DNA of 64,000 bases from Stutzerimonas stutzeri RCH2 (GCF_000327065.1 NC_019936.1:3686001-3750000); one strand, 5' to 3'. Counted from the first letter of the stretch, positions 8,196-17,034 are shown. Numbers and translations: made by a program. The notes: generated by a model not told the origin, from the letters alone.

Positions 8196-11100
8196 CTAGG
8201 CCGCAGGCTGGAACAGCCGCACGCTCTGCACCTCGTCGCCCTTGGCCAATTGCTCGCGGAGCAACTTCTCCTGCTGGCGGGCCTTGGCGATGGAGCGCTC
8301 CTTCACCGGGCCGTAGCCGCGGATCTGTTCCGGTAGCGCGGCGATGGCCACGGCGGTGCGGTAGTTGGTCGGCTTGAGCTGGGCCAGCAGCTCGTCCACG
8401 GTTTTCTCGTACTCGCTGATCAGCTGGCGCTCGACGCGGCGGTCGTGGCCATAGCCGAACGGATCGAGCGGCGTACCGCGCAGGAAGCGGAACTTGGCCA
8501 GCACGCCAAACAGGTTCAGCACCCACGGCCCCAGCTCGCGCTTGCGCGGTTCACCGGTTACGGGGTCACGCTTGGCCAGCCAGGCCGGGGCGAGGTGGAA
8601 CTGCAGCTTGTAGTCGCCCTCGAACTGCGCTTCGAGCTGCTGGCGGAATTCCGGCTCGCTGTACAGCCGCGCCACCTCGTACTCGTCCTTGTAGGCGAGG
8701 AGCTTGAAGTAGTAGCGCGCGACGGCCTTGGATAGCGCCAGATCATCGGCGCTATCGGCGTCGCGCACGCGCTCGACCAGCTGGCGATAGCGGCGCGCCA
8801 GCCCGGCACTCTGGTAGCGGGTGAGGAAATCCACGCGCCAGTCGACGATCTCTTCCAAGGTCTTGCAGATCGGTTCGACCATATCGACGGGGCGTGCCAA
8901 CTGCTCCACCGCTTCACGCTCGAGCACGGCACGGCGGCCCCAGCGGAAGGCCTGCAGATTCAGCTTGGCCGACACGCCGTTGAGCTCGATGGCCTTCTCG
9001 ATGGCCTCGGCGCTGATCGGCAGCAGCCCCTGCTGATAGGCGAAGCCGAGCAGGAACAGGTTGGTGGCGATGCTGTCACCCAACAGCCGCGTGGCCAGGC
9101 GAGTGGCATCGACGAAGTGGGTCTTGTCGGCACCGACCGCATCGCTGATGGCCTGGCGCATAGCCGCGCCGGGCACCTGCGCATCCGGGTTGCGGGTGAA
9201 CTCTGCGGTGGCCGACTCGTGGCTGTTCACCACGGCGTTGCTGATCTGCTCGTTGAGCCGGGTCAGTGACTCGTCACCAGCGGCGACGATCAGGTCGCAG
9301 CCCAGCAGCAGGTCGGCTTCACCGGCAGCGATGCGCACGGCATAGATGTCGCTCTGCTTCGCGGCGATGCGCACGTGGGTGGTCACCGGGCCGAATTTCT
9401 GCGCCAGACCGGCCTGGTCGAGCACCGTGCAGCCCTTGCCTTCCAGATGCGCGGCCATGCCGAGCAGCGCGCCGAGTGTGGTCACGCCGCTGCCACCGAC
9501 GCCAGGAATCAGCACGTTCCATGGACGATCCAGCGTTGGGTGCTGCGGCTCGGGCAAAGTCGCCGCCTCGATACCGCCAGCTACTGCTTCGGGTTTGCGC
9601 AACCCGCCGCCATGCACGGTGACGAAGCTCGGGCAGAAGCCCTCGACGCAGGAGAAATCCTTGTTGCAGGCGTTCTGGTCGATCTCGCGCTTGCGCCCCA
9701 GTTCGGTTTCCAGCGGCAGCACGGCGAGGCAGTTGGACTTCTCACCGCAGTCGCCGCACCCCTCGCAGACCGCCGGGTTGATGAAGGCGCGCTTGGCCGG
9801 GTCTTCCATCTTGCCGCGCTTGCGCCGGCGACGCTTCTCGGTGGCGCAGGTCTGGTCGTAGATGATCACCGAGACGCCCTTGAACTCACGCAGCTCACGC
9901 TGCACGGCATCCAGTTCACGGCGGTGGTGGAAGCTGGTGATCGGCGCGAAGGTATCGCGGCTCGGGTACTTGTCCGGCTCGTCGCTGACCAGGGCGATGC
10001 GCTTGACGCCCTCGTGGAAGATCTGCCGGCTGAGCTGGTCGACGCGCAACTCGCCGTCGATCGGCTGGCCACCGGTCATGGCCACGGCATCGTTGTAGAG
10101 AATCTTGTAGGTGACGTTGACACCTGCTGCGACGGCGGCGCGCACCGCCAGGCTGCCGGAGTGGAAGTAGGTGCCGTCACCGAGGTTCTGGAACATGTGC
10201 GGGGTGTCGGTGAACGGCGCCTGGCCGATCCAGTTGACACCCTCGCCGCCCATCTGGGTAAAGGTCTCGGTGCGTCGGTCCATCCACTGCACCATGTAGT
10301 GACAGCCGATGCCGGCCGAGGCGCGGCTGCCCTCGGGCACCTTGGTCGAACTGTTGTGCGGGCAGCCGGAGCAGTAGTGCGGCGTACGCACGGTGCTGTA
10401 GCTGCGCGCGGCCAGGGCCTTCTCCTTGGCGGCCAGGAAGGCCAGACGGGCCTGGATGCTGTCGCTGGTGTAGATCGGCGCGAGGCGCTTGGCGATCACC
10501 CGCGCGATCATCGCCGGGGTCAGTTCGGAGAGGTTCGGCAGCAATGAATTGCCCTGCTCGTCGAACTCGCCAACCACCCGCGGACGCTTGCTGACGGGCC
10601 AGTTGTAGAGCTGCCCGGTGAGCTGGTCCTCGATGATGCTGCGCTTCTCCTCGACCACCAGAATCTCGTCCAGCCCCTGGGCGAACTCGTGCACCGAGAC
10701 CGGCTCCAGCGGCCAGCTCATGCCGACCTTGAGCACGCGCAGGCCGACCGAGGCGCACAGCGCTTCGTCCAGGCCCAGGTCATCCAGCGCCTGGCGCACA
10801 TCGAGATAGGACTTGCCGGTGGTGATGATGCCAAGCCGCGGATTCGGCGAATCGAGCATCACCCGGTTCAGGTTGTTGGCCCGGGCAAAGGCGCGAGCAG
10901 CGTAGATCTTGTACAGGTTGAGGCGCTTTTCCTGAGCCAGCGGCGGGTCCGGCCAGCGGATGTGCACGCCGTCCTCGGGCAGCTCGAAGTCTTCCGGAAT
11001 GCGCGTCTGCACGCGCAGCGGGTCGACTTCCACCACGGCGGAGGAGTCGACGTTCTCGGCAATGGTCTTCAGCGCCACCCAGCAGCCGGAGTAGCGCGAC

Positions 11101-11666
11101 AGCTCCCAGCCGATGATGCCGTAGTCGAGAATTTCCTGAACGTTGGCCGGGTTCAGCACCGGAATCGAGGCGGCGATGAAGGCATGCTCGCTCTGGTGCG
11201 GCAGCGTCGAGGATTTGCAGCCGTGGTCGTCACCCGCCAGCAGCAGCACGCCGCCCTGGGGCGACACACCCGCCGCATTCGCATGCTTGAACACGTCGCC
11301 GGCGCGGTCGACGCCCGGGCCCTTGCCGTACCACATGGCGAACACGCCGTCGTACTTGGCGCCGGGGAACAGGTTGGTCTGCTGGCTGCCCCACACCGCG
11401 GTGGCGGCCAACTCTTCGTTGACGCCGGGCTGAAAGTGGATGGCGTGTTGCTTGAGGTAGTCGCGGGCTTCCCAGAGGCTCTTGTCCAGCCCGCCCAGTG
11501 GCGAGCCGCGATAGCCGGAGATGAAGCCACCGGTATTCAAACCACGGGCCTGATCACGCTGATGCTGCAGCATCGGCAAGCGGGTCAGCGCCTGGGTGCC
11601 GGTGAGGTACAGATGACCGGTTGCAAGCCGGTACTTGTCGTCCAGACGGATCTCGGCCAGAGACAT
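8196..11666 (-). CDS. Fused indolepyruvate:ferredoxin oxidoreductase (IorA-IorB type)
   Basis: Cytosolic thiamine-diphosphate and iron-sulfur enzyme that oxidatively decarboxylates aryl or branched 2-oxo acids to acyl-CoA with ferredoxin as acceptor. At 1156 residues it is the proteobacterial fused form. The pyrimidine-binding alpha part comes first; a TPP-binding part with GIGCHYM and a GDGTYFHSG segment starts near residue 440. Next is a cysteine cluster near residues 630-685 (CEGCGDC, then CNKDFSC and FCPSF) for Fe4S4 centres. A gamma-type domain starts near 710 (IPGVGGSGVTTLG), ending in a long helical region. It follows amino-acid deamination and is transcribed away from an Lrp/AsnC regulator, the likely controller. 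The ATG at 11666 has TTAGGAG upstream. Confidence 0.93.
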   Translation of the reverse strand: MSLAEIRLDDKYRLATGHLYLTGTQALTRLPMLQHQRDQARGLNTGGFISGYRGSPLGGLDKSLWEARDYLKQHAIHFQPGVNEELAATAVWGSQQTNLFPGAKYDGVFAMWYGKGPGVDRAGDVFKHANAAGVSPQGGVLLLAGDDHGCKSSTLPHQSEHAFIAASIPVLNPANVQEILDYGIIGWELSRYSGCWVALKTIAENVDSSAVVEVDPLRVQTRIPEDFELPEDGVHIRWPDPPLAQEKRLNLYKIYAARAFARANNLNRVMLDSPNPRLGIITTGKSYLDVRQALDDLGLDEALCASVGLRVLKVGMSWPLEPVSVHEFAQGLDEILVVEEKRSIIEDQLTGQLYNWPVSKRPRVVGEFDEQGNSLLPNLSELTPAMIARVIAKRLAPIYTSDSIQARLAFLAAKEKALAARSYSTVRTPHYCSGCPHNSSTKVPEGSRASAGIGCHYMVQWMDRRTETFTQMGGEGVNWIGQAPFTDTPHMFQNLGDGTYFHSGSLAVRAAVAAGVNVTYKILYNDAVAMTGGQPIDGELRVDQLSRQIFHEGVKRIALVSDEPDKYPSRDTFAPITSFHHRRELDAVQRELREFKGVSVIIYDQTCATEKRRRRKRGKMEDPAKRAFINPAVCEGCGDCGEKSNCLAVLPLETELGRKREIDQNACNKDFSCVEGFCPSFVTVHGGGLRKPEAVAGGIEAATLPEPQHPTLDRPWNVLIPGVGGSGVTTLGALLGMAAHLEGKGCTVLDQAGLAQKFGPVTTHVRIAAKQSDIYAVRIAAGEADLLLGCDLIVAAGDESLTRLNEQISNAVVNSHESATAEFTRNPDAQVPGAAMRQAISDAVGADKTHFVDATRLATRLLGDSIATNLFLLGFAYQQGLLPISAEAIEKAIELNGVSAKLNLQAFRWGRRAVLEREAVEQLARPVDMVEPICKTLEEIVDWRVDFLTRYQSAGLARRYRQLVERVRDADSADDLALSKAVARYYFKLLAYKDEYEVARLYSEPEFRQQLEAQFEGDYKLQFHLAPAWLAKRDPVTGEPRKRELGPWVLNLFGVLAKFRFLRGTPLDPFGYGHDRRVERQLISEYEKTVDELLAQLKPTNYRTAVAIAALPEQIRGYGPVKERSIAKARQQEKLLREQLAKGDEVQSVRLFQPAA

Positions 11667-11680
11667 GGGGCGCTCCTAAT

Positions 11681-11688
11681 TTGTTGTT
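11681..11688 (-). promoter_or_regulatory. Crc/Hfq catabolite-activity motif before the oxidoreductase
   Basis: AACAACAA on the minus strand, 14 nt before the start at 11666, just 5' of the TTAGGAG ribosome site. Confidence 0.6.
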
Positions 11689-11836
11689 ATCGGAGTCAGG
11701 GCAGCGTTGTTCGCTACCCGCCTGACGCAGTCATGGAGAAACCGCACGGTTGTTTCTCGATGCTGGCAATCGGCAGGGGATCACCCCACCGTCGCGTGTC
11801 GATTAACAGTCTGGCCGTGACGAAGAGAGATTTTCT

Positions 11837-11855
11837 TTCTACTTTTGCGGTAGAA
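11837..11855. promoter_or_regulatory. Candidate Lrp/AsnC operator in divergent intergenic region
   Basis: Inverted repeat TTCTAC-N7-GTAGAA in an AT-rich patch between the oxidoreductase and the Lrp-family gene, 53-71 bp upstream of the regulator start. Lrp-family proteins commonly bind imperfect palindromes in their own divergent promoters. No stronger repeat was seen in this 241-bp gap. Confidence 0.4.
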
Positions 11856-11883
11856 CAGTGCTTCTGTGCATGACCCATTCGCT

Positions 11884-11894
11884 AACAACAAGAA
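11884..11894 (+). promoter_or_regulatory. Crc/Hfq catabolite-activity motif before the Lrp-family gene
   Basis: AACAACAAGAA contains two overlapping AAnAAnAA matches, the second ending 13 nt before the ATG at 11908. Confidence 0.5.
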
Positions 11895-11907
11895 AACAGG
11901 CACGACC

Positions 11908-12378
11908 ATGCAGACTTCGCCACTAAGCAGCATCGATCGCAAGATTCTCCTGCTGCTGCAACACAACGCCGATCTCTCCGCGGCGGAAATCGCCGAGAAG
12001 GTCGAACTGTCGCAATCGCCGTGCTGGCGACGCATCCACCGCATGCAGGAAGAGGGGCTGATCGAGCGCAAGGTCGCCCTGCTCAACCCGAAGAAACTCG
12101 GGCTGAACATGACGGTGTTCGTCAACATCAAGCTCTCGGCCCACGGGCGCAGCAACCTCGACGAGTTCGAGCGGGCCGTGGTCGGGTATCCCGAGGTGCT
12201 GGAGTGCCACACCATGGCTGGCGAGTCGGATTACCTGCTCAAGGTGGTGGCGCGCGATATCGACAGCTACGAGCGCTTCCTGCGTGACCAGCTTTTGCAG
12301 CGGCCGCACGTGCAGGAGGCGCATTCGCATATCGCCATGAGCGAGGTGAAGCGCACCACGGAGTTGCCGCTGGATTAA
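11908..12378 (+). CDS. Lrp/AsnC-family transcriptional regulator
   Basis: DNA-binding regulator of 156 residues. The N-terminal winged helix-turn-helix (about residues 6-60) contains SAAEIAEKVELSQSPCWRRIHRMQEEGLI split over the two helices. The C-terminal RAM/AsnC effector domain (about 70-150) shows the usual EVLECHTMAGESDYLL segment where amino acids bind. The ATG at 11908 gives the typical N-terminus; an in-frame codon 42 bp upstream adds residues without family resemblance. Divergent from the fused oxidoreductase and next to amino-acid catabolic genes, it probably senses an amino acid such as leucine or an aromatic one and controls that block. Ligand and sign of regulation are inferred only. 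Confidence 0.92.
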   Translation: MQTSPLSSIDRKILLLLQHNADLSAAEIAEKVELSQSPCWRRIHRMQEEGLIERKVALLNPKKLGLNMTVFVNIKLSAHGRSNLDEFERAVVGYPEVLECHTMAGESDYLLKVVARDIDSYERFLRDQLLQRPHVQEAHSHIAMSEVKRTTELPLD

Positions 12379-12472
12379 GCGTTAAGACTGGCGGGACGTT
12401 CGCGGCAGGCGGTGGATAAGGCGGAGCCGTGATACAGCCTACGGGCGAAGCAGCCGCCACGAGGGAATGAAA

Positions 12473-12595
12473 GCGTAGGGTGGAAAACGGCCAGAGCCTT
12501 TTCCACGCGTCCACCAGGATCGCCTCCGACACCGTCCAGGGCACCCGCATGCGTCGGGCCTGATTGCGGTGGATAAGGCTTCGCCGTTATCCACC
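12473..12595. repeat. REP-type hairpin cluster
   Basis: First hairpin GTGGAAAA...TTTTCCAC (12480-12506) preceded by GCGTAGG; second hairpin GGTGGATAA...TTATCCACC (12568-12595). Both belong to the GTAGGGTGGA family. They occupy the 236-bp gap between two convergent genes, where they could act as bidirectional terminators; a degenerate copy may start near 12409. Confidence 0.65.
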
Positions 12596-12614
12596 CGACA
12601 CACCGCTTGCACGC

Positions 12615-13031
12615 CTACTCCTGCGGTATCCCTTCCAGACGCGCGTCCCGTCCGATCTGCCGCTCGGCGAACCAGCCCTGGTTCATCTCCAGCGCATAAC
12701 GCGCGGGCCGCTTCGAACATCGTATTTCGGTGTTGAATGGCTCCAGGTCGAGCACATCGACCAGAACGCCGTCCTCATCGAAGAACGCCGCGGACAGAGG
12801 CAGCGGCGTGTCCTTCATCCACAGGCAATGCCGGCGCACTTCGTCGAAGCGGAACAGCATGCCGCTGTCGGCGGCCAGTTCACTGCGCCCCATCAGGCCG
12901 CGTTCGCGCCGGGCGACGGTCTGCGCGTACTCGGCGTGCAGTTCATGTCCATCCAGACGCAGCCGCAATGGCTCATCGGCCTGAACGGTGCCTGCAAGCA
13001 CCAGCAGTGACAGCAAAAGCGCAACAGGCAT
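12615..13031 (-). CDS. DUF192 family exported protein
   Basis: Protein of 138 residues with a short hydrophobic N-terminal signal segment (residues 1-18, cleavage likely after VQA) and a DUF192 domain for the rest. Typical DUF192 features include ARRERGLMGRSEL, GMLFRFDE and the CLWMKDTPLPLSAAFFD block. The function of DUF192 is not established; it is a small beta-rich fold found as single-gene periplasmic proteins in many proteobacteria. It points away from the atoE gene and has no operon partner here. A start at the ATG at 13031 with GAGGAGG just upstream (minus strand) is convincing. Confidence 0.85.
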   Translation of the reverse strand: MPVALLLSLLVLAGTVQADEPLRLRLDGHELHAEYAQTVARRERGLMGRSELAADSGMLFRFDEVRRHCLWMKDTPLPLSAAFFDEDGVLVDVLDLEPFNTEIRCSKRPARYALEMNQGWFAERQIGRDARLEGIPQE

Positions 13032-13120
13032 CGAGCAACCTCCTCAAGCGGAGCGCAGCGGGAACAGCCGGCCGCCGCCGCACTCATAAGCGAAGCGCCG
13101 CACCTGCGCGGCGACATAAC

Positions 13121-13128
13121 GACAACAA
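13121..13128 (+). promoter_or_regulatory. Near-match catabolite-activity motif before atoE
   Basis: GACAACAA, 7 of 8 positions of AAnAAnAA, followed by AGGGAG and the GTG start 14 nt downstream. Confidence 0.35.
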
Positions 13129-13142
13129 GGGAGAACCCCATC

Positions 13143-14483
13143 GTGCTCAACAGAATAACCGCCGCCAGCGTCTATCTGGTGCAACGCTTCCTCCCCTCGC
13201 CCTTCGTCTTCGCCATCCTGCTCACGCTGATCGTGCTGATCGCCGCCATGCTCAGCACCGGCCAGGGCCTGCCGGCGATGGCGCAGCACTGGGGCAACGG
13301 CTTCTGGAACCTGCTGGCCTTCACCATGCAGATGTCGCTGATCCTGGTCACCGGCCATGCCCTGGCACGGGCGCCGGCAATCAATCGCCTGCTCGACCGC
13401 ATGGCGCGCATCCCGCAGTCGCCCGGGCAGGCCATCATTCTGGTGACGCTGGTGGCGCTGGCCGGCTCCTGGATCAACTGGGGCTTTGGCCTGGTGATCG
13501 GCGCGGTGTTCGCCCGCGCGCTGGCGCGCCAGGTGCGCGGCGTTGACTATCCGCTGCTGGTGGCCTCGGCCTACTCAGGCTTCCTGATCTGGCACGGCGG
13601 CTTTTCCGGTTCGATCCCGCTGTCCCTGGCCAGCGGTGGCGCCGATCTGGAAAAGATGACCGGCGGCGCGCTGACCGAAGCCATCGGCGTCGGCCAGACG
13701 CTGTTCGCCTCCTACAACCTGATCATCATCGCCGTGCTGGTGGTGGGCCTGCCGCTGTTGAACTGGGCTATGCAGCCGAAGACGCCGAAAGTGGTCGACC
13801 CGGCGCTGCTGGAGGAACCCCAGCCGAGCGACATCCCGCGGGAAACCGCCACCCAGCGCCTGGACGACAGCCGCATCCTCGGCCTGATCATGGTTGCCCT
13901 GGCGGTGCTGTTCTTCTACCAGCACTTCAGCAATAACGGTCTGGCACTGAGCCTGAACATCGTCATCTCGATCTTTCTCTTCGCCGGCCTGCTGATGCAT
14001 GGCACGCCGGAGCGCTACATGCGCGCCATCGAGGAAAGCATTCGCGGCATCGCCGGGATCGTCGTGCAGTTCCCCTTCTACGCCGGGATCATGGGCATGA
14101 TGGTCGGCGCCAATGCCGCTGGTGTGTCCCTCGGCCGCCAGGTCACCGACACCTTTATCGCCTGGTCGTCGGCCGAGAGCTTCCCGGTGCTGGCCTTTCT
14201 CAGCGCCGGGCTGGTCAACGTCTTCGTGCCCTCCGGTGGCGGCCAGTGGGCGGTACAGGGGCCGATCATGCTGCCGGCTGGCGCCGCGCTCGGCGTGGCA
14301 CCGGAAGTCACGGCCATGGCGATCGCCTGGGGCGATGCCTGGACCAACATGATCCAGCCGTTCTGGGCCCTGCCGCTGCTGGGCATCGCCGGACTCGGGG
14401 CGCGCGACATCATGGGCTACTGCCTGCTCTGCCTGGTGTTCTCCGGTGTGGTGATCGCTGGTGGGCTGTACTTCCTGACCTGA
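13143..14483 (+). CDS. AtoE-family short-chain fatty acid / acetoacetate transporter
   Basis: Inner-membrane carrier of 446 residues with about ten to twelve hydrophobic helices, belonging to the AtoE (short-chain fatty acid transporter) family. Characteristic blocks are GSWINWGFGLVIGAVFAR, FYAGIMGMM, FVPSGGGQWAVQGP and GDAWTNMIQPFWALP. Members import acetoacetate or butyrate-like acids. The start is GTG with an AGGGAG ribosome site 9 nt upstream. It is followed after 273 bp by a permease and 3-hydroxybutyrate dehydrogenase, which fits ketone-body use. A paralogue lies at 20794-22128. Exact substrate is not readable. Confidence 0.9.
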   Translation: MLNRITAASVYLVQRFLPSPFVFAILLTLIVLIAAMLSTGQGLPAMAQHWGNGFWNLLAFTMQMSLILVTGHALARAPAINRLLDRMARIPQSPGQAIILVTLVALAGSWINWGFGLVIGAVFARALARQVRGVDYPLLVASAYSGFLIWHGGFSGSIPLSLASGGADLEKMTGGALTEAIGVGQTLFASYNLIIIAVLVVGLPLLNWAMQPKTPKVVDPALLEEPQPSDIPRETATQRLDDSRILGLIMVALAVLFFYQHFSNNGLALSLNIVISIFLFAGLLMHGTPERYMRAIEESIRGIAGIVVQFPFYAGIMGMMVGANAAGVSLGRQVTDTFIAWSSAESFPVLAFLSAGLVNVFVPSGGGQWAVQGPIMLPAGAALGVAPEVTAMAIAWGDAWTNMIQPFWALPLLGIAGLGARDIMGYCLLCLVFSGVVIAGGLYFLT

Positions 14484-14493
14484 TACGCCTCTG

Positions 14494-14575
14494 CATTCCG
14501 GACCGCGCTGCTGTCCGGAATGCTGGACCGCACTGTCCAGCATTCAAGACATCGATACCGTCCACCATTTTGGAC
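14494..14575. promoter_or_regulatory. Triple GGAC/GTCC inverted repeats, probable enhancer-binding-protein sites
   Basis: Three nested dyads: CATTCCGGAC...GTCCGGAATG (14494-14522), TGCTGGAC...GTCCAGCA (14521-14542) and GTCCA...TGGAC (14560-14575). They lie 41-123 bp upstream of the -24 element of a sigma-54 promoter, where activators of this class bind. The first could also serve as the atoE terminator, but the shared GGAC/GTCC core and spacing suggest a protein-binding array. Confidence 0.55.
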
Positions 14576-14615
14576 AGCCTGCAGAAACCCTATCGAAATC
14601 AGTGAGTTGCATATC

Positions 14616-14631
14616 TGGCACGGAACTCGCT
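14616..14631 (+). promoter_or_regulatory. Sigma-54 (-24/-12) promoter for gntP-like gene and bdhA
   Basis: TGGCACG-N4-TCGCT matches the consensus TGGCACG-N4-TTGCW at all but one position, with the invariant GG (14617) and GC (14629) exactly 12 bp apart. Predicted start of transcription is near 14643, giving a leader of about 115 nt to the ATG at 14757. In P. aeruginosa the homologous hydroxybutyrate genes are controlled by a sigma-54 activator (HbcR); its gene is not in this window. Confidence 0.75.
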
Positions 14632-14660
14632 AAATCACGGTGCGGCCTGTCCGCAGCCGA

Positions 14661-14668
14661 AACAAGAA
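14661..14668 (+). promoter_or_regulatory. Possible catabolite-activity motif in the gntP leader
   Basis: AACAAGAA in the leader, 18 nt after the predicted sigma-54 transcription start but 88 nt before the start codon, so its effect on translation is less certain than for the start-proximal copies. Confidence 0.3.
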
Positions 14669-14756
14669 AAACAATGCGCCTGCCGTGCAGCAGCGAGTCC
14701 CCGAATGCCCTCGGCAGCGTTCGGTCGTGCCGCACGGGGCCAGGAGATCGTCCCCG

Positions 14757-16148
14757 ATGAGCGTCGTCATCGCCCTTGCTGCATTGGCCCTGCTGATGCT
14801 CGCCGCCTACCGCGGCTACAGCGTCATTCTGTTTGCTCCCATCGCCGCCATGGGTGCGGTGCTGCTCACCGACCCGTCCGCGGTGGCGCCGGCGTTCACC
14901 GGCATCTTCATGGAGAAGATGGTCGGCTTCATCAAGCTCTATTTCCCGGTATTCCTGCTCGGTGCGGTGTTCGGCAAGCTGATCGAAATGTCCGGCTTCT
15001 CGCGCTCCATCGTCGCCGCGGCGATCCGCCTGCTCGGCACCAGCCAGGCGATGCTGGTGATCGTGCTGGTCTGCGCGCTGCTGACCTACGGCGGCGTGTC
15101 GCTGTTCGTCGTGGTGTTCGCGGTGTACCCCTTCGCCGCCGAGATGTTCCGCCAGAGCAACATGCCCAAGCGGCTAATCCCGGCGACCATCGCCCTCGGC
15201 GCGTTCACCTTCACCATGACCGCCATTCCCGGCACGCCGCAGATCCAGAACATCATCCCCACCACCTTCTTCAACACCACCACCTGGGCTGCGCCCTGGC
15301 TGGGTCTGATCGGCACCGTCTTCGTCTTCGGCCTGGGCATGCTTTATCTGAAGTGGCAGCTTGGCAAGGCCATGGCCGCCGGCGAAGGCTACGGCACCAA
15401 CCTGCGCAACGAGCCGGAAACACCCGCCGATATTGCCCTGCCGAACCCCTGGCTGGCGCTGTCGCCGTTGATTCTGGTGCTGGTGGCCAACCTCTTGTTC
15501 ACCCGCTGGATTCCCGAGTTCTACGGCACCAGCCATAGCCTGCAGCTACCGGGCATGAGCGCGCCGCTGGTCACCGAGGTCGGCAAGCTCACCGCCATCT
15601 GGGCGGTGGAAGCGGCGCTGCTGCTGGGCATTGCCCTGGTACTGGCGACCAGCTTCGGCACCCTGCGCGGCAAGCTTGCCGAGGGCAGCCGCACGGCGGT
15701 CGGAGGCTCGCTGCTGGCGGCGATGAATACCGCCTCGGAATTCGGTTTCGGCGCGGTGATCGCCTCACTGCCAGGCTTCATCGTGGTGGCCGATGCGCTC
15801 TCGGCGATTCCCAACCCGCTGCTCAACGAAGCCATCACCGTCAACCTGCTGGCCGGCATCACCGGCTCGGCCTCCGGCGGCATGAGCATCGCGCTGGCGG
15901 CGATGGCCGACAGTTTCGTCGCTGCGGCGAATGCCGCGCAGATTCCCCTGGAAGTGCTGCACCGGGTTGCCTCGATGGCCTCCGGCGGGCTCGACACCCT
16001 GCCGCATAACGGCGCGGTAATCACCCTGCTGGCGGTCACCGGGCTGACCCACCGCGAATCCTACAAGGACATCTTCGCCATCACCCTGATCGCCACGGCC
16101 GCGGCCTTCTTCGTGATCGGCGTGTACTACGCTACCGGCATCGTCTGA
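14757..16148 (+). CDS. GntP-family permease, probably for 3-hydroxybutyrate
   Basis: Inner-membrane permease of 463 residues with about twelve hydrophobic helices, of the GntP/hydroxy-acid permease family. Family-like segments include TAIPGTPQIQNIIPTTFF and the C-terminal GGLDTLPHNGAVITLLAV block. The ATG at 14757 is chosen because a GGAG sits 10 nt upstream; the same frame is open back to 14640, but this would add residues upstream of the first helix and overlap the promoter leader. It lies 115 bp before 3-hydroxybutyrate dehydrogenase and behind a sigma-54 promoter, matching the permease-dehydrogenase pair known in P. aeruginosa. Substrate is therefore inferred from context. Confidence 0.88.
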   Translation: MSVVIALAALALLMLAAYRGYSVILFAPIAAMGAVLLTDPSAVAPAFTGIFMEKMVGFIKLYFPVFLLGAVFGKLIEMSGFSRSIVAAAIRLLGTSQAMLVIVLVCALLTYGGVSLFVVVFAVYPFAAEMFRQSNMPKRLIPATIALGAFTFTMTAIPGTPQIQNIIPTTFFNTTTWAAPWLGLIGTVFVFGLGMLYLKWQLGKAMAAGEGYGTNLRNEPETPADIALPNPWLALSPLILVLVANLLFTRWIPEFYGTSHSLQLPGMSAPLVTEVGKLTAIWAVEAALLLGIALVLATSFGTLRGKLAEGSRTAVGGSLLAAMNTASEFGFGAVIASLPGFIVVADALSAIPNPLLNEAITVNLLAGITGSASGGMSIALAAMADSFVAAANAAQIPLEVLHRVASMASGGLDTLPHNGAVITLLAVTGLTHRESYKDIFAITLIATAAAFFVIGVYYATGIV

Positions 16149-16150
16149 TG

Positions 16151-16196
16151 GTGGCGGCTGCTCGCCGTTATCGGCGAAGCGCCGCGCCATCAGCGA
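16151..16196. other. Imperfect hairpin between permease and bdhA
   Basis: Nested dyads GATGG...CCATC and CGCCG-TTAT-CGGCG follow the permease stop codon. Without a T-tract this looks more like an mRNA-stabilising or processing stem than a full terminator, so the downstream gene is still likely co-transcribed. Confidence 0.35.
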
Positions 16197-16208
16197 TTGC
16201 CTTCCGAC

Positions 16209-16216
16209 AACAAAAA
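16209..16216 (+). promoter_or_regulatory. Possible catabolite-activity motif before bdhA
   Basis: AACAAAAA within an A-rich run, 47 nt before the bdhA start. Fits AAnAAnAA but is further from the start codon than the other copies. Confidence 0.3.
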
Positions 16217-16263
16217 AAGCAAAGGCACCGTCCTCGGGCGGTCGCCGCCAAGCGGGAGAAACC

Positions 16264-17034
16264 ATGAACCTCACAGGCAAGACCGCACTGGTCACCGGCT
16301 CCACCAGCGGCATTGGCCTCGGGATCGCACTGAAGCTGGCCGAAGCCGGCGCCGACCTGATCCTCAACGGTTTCGGTGATGCCTCGGCAGCGCTGGCCGA
16401 AGTCGGCCGCCATGGCCGCAAGGTCGGCCACCACGGCGCGGACGTGTCCGATCCGGCACAGATCGCCGAGCTGTTCGCCTATGCCGAGCGCGATTTCGGT
16501 GGCGTCGACATCCTGGTCAACAATGCCGGCATCCAGCACGTGGCGCCGGTGGAGGAGTTTCCGGTAGAGCGCTGGGACGCGATCATCGCCATCAACCTGT
16601 CCTCGGCGTTTCACACCACACGCCTGGCCCTGCCCGGCATGCGTCAGCGCGGCTGGGGGCGGATCATCAATATCGCTTCGGTGCACGGGCTGGTGGGCTC
16701 CGAGCAGAAGGCCGCCTACGTCGCCGCCAAGCACGGCCTGGTCGGGCTGACCAAGGTGGTCGCGCTGGAAACCGCCACCACGCCGATCACCTGCAACGCC
16801 ATCTGCCCCGGTTGGGTACTGACCCCACTGGTACAGCAGCAGATCGACGAGCGCGCGCGGGAGAGCGGCGATGAACAGCAAGCCCGCCACGACCTGCTGG
16901 CCGAGAAGCAACCCTCGCTGGACTTCGTCACCCCCGCGCAACTGGGTGCCATGGCGCTGTTTCTCTGCAGCGAGGCCGGTGACCAGGTGCGCGGTGCGGC
17001 ATGGAACATGGACGGCGGCTGGGCGGCGCGCTGA
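16264..17034 (+). CDS. bdhA: 3-Hydroxybutyrate dehydrogenase
   Basis: Cytosolic short-chain dehydrogenase/reductase oxidising D-3-hydroxybutyrate to acetoacetate with NAD. The 256-residue length is standard. It has the cofactor motif TGSTSGIG (11-18), NNAGIQ (86-91) and the catalytic triad S139, Y152, K156 (YVAAK). The substrate-family segment CPGWVLTPLVQQQI is typical of HBDH. A GGGAGAAACC ribosome site precedes the ATG. It follows the GntP-type permease and closes the ketone-body region; acetoacetate made here or by the tyrosine pathway needs a CoA transferase or ligase that is not in this window. Confidence 0.93.
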   Translation: MNLTGKTALVTGSTSGIGLGIALKLAEAGADLILNGFGDASAALAEVGRHGRKVGHHGADVSDPAQIAELFAYAERDFGGVDILVNNAGIQHVAPVEEFPVERWDAIIAINLSSAFHTTRLALPGMRQRGWGRIINIASVHGLVGSEQKAAYVAAKHGLVGLTKVVALETATTPITCNAICPGWVLTPLVQQQIDERARESGDEQQARHDLLAEKQPSLDFVTPAQLGAMALFLCSEAGDQVRGAAWNMDGGWAAR

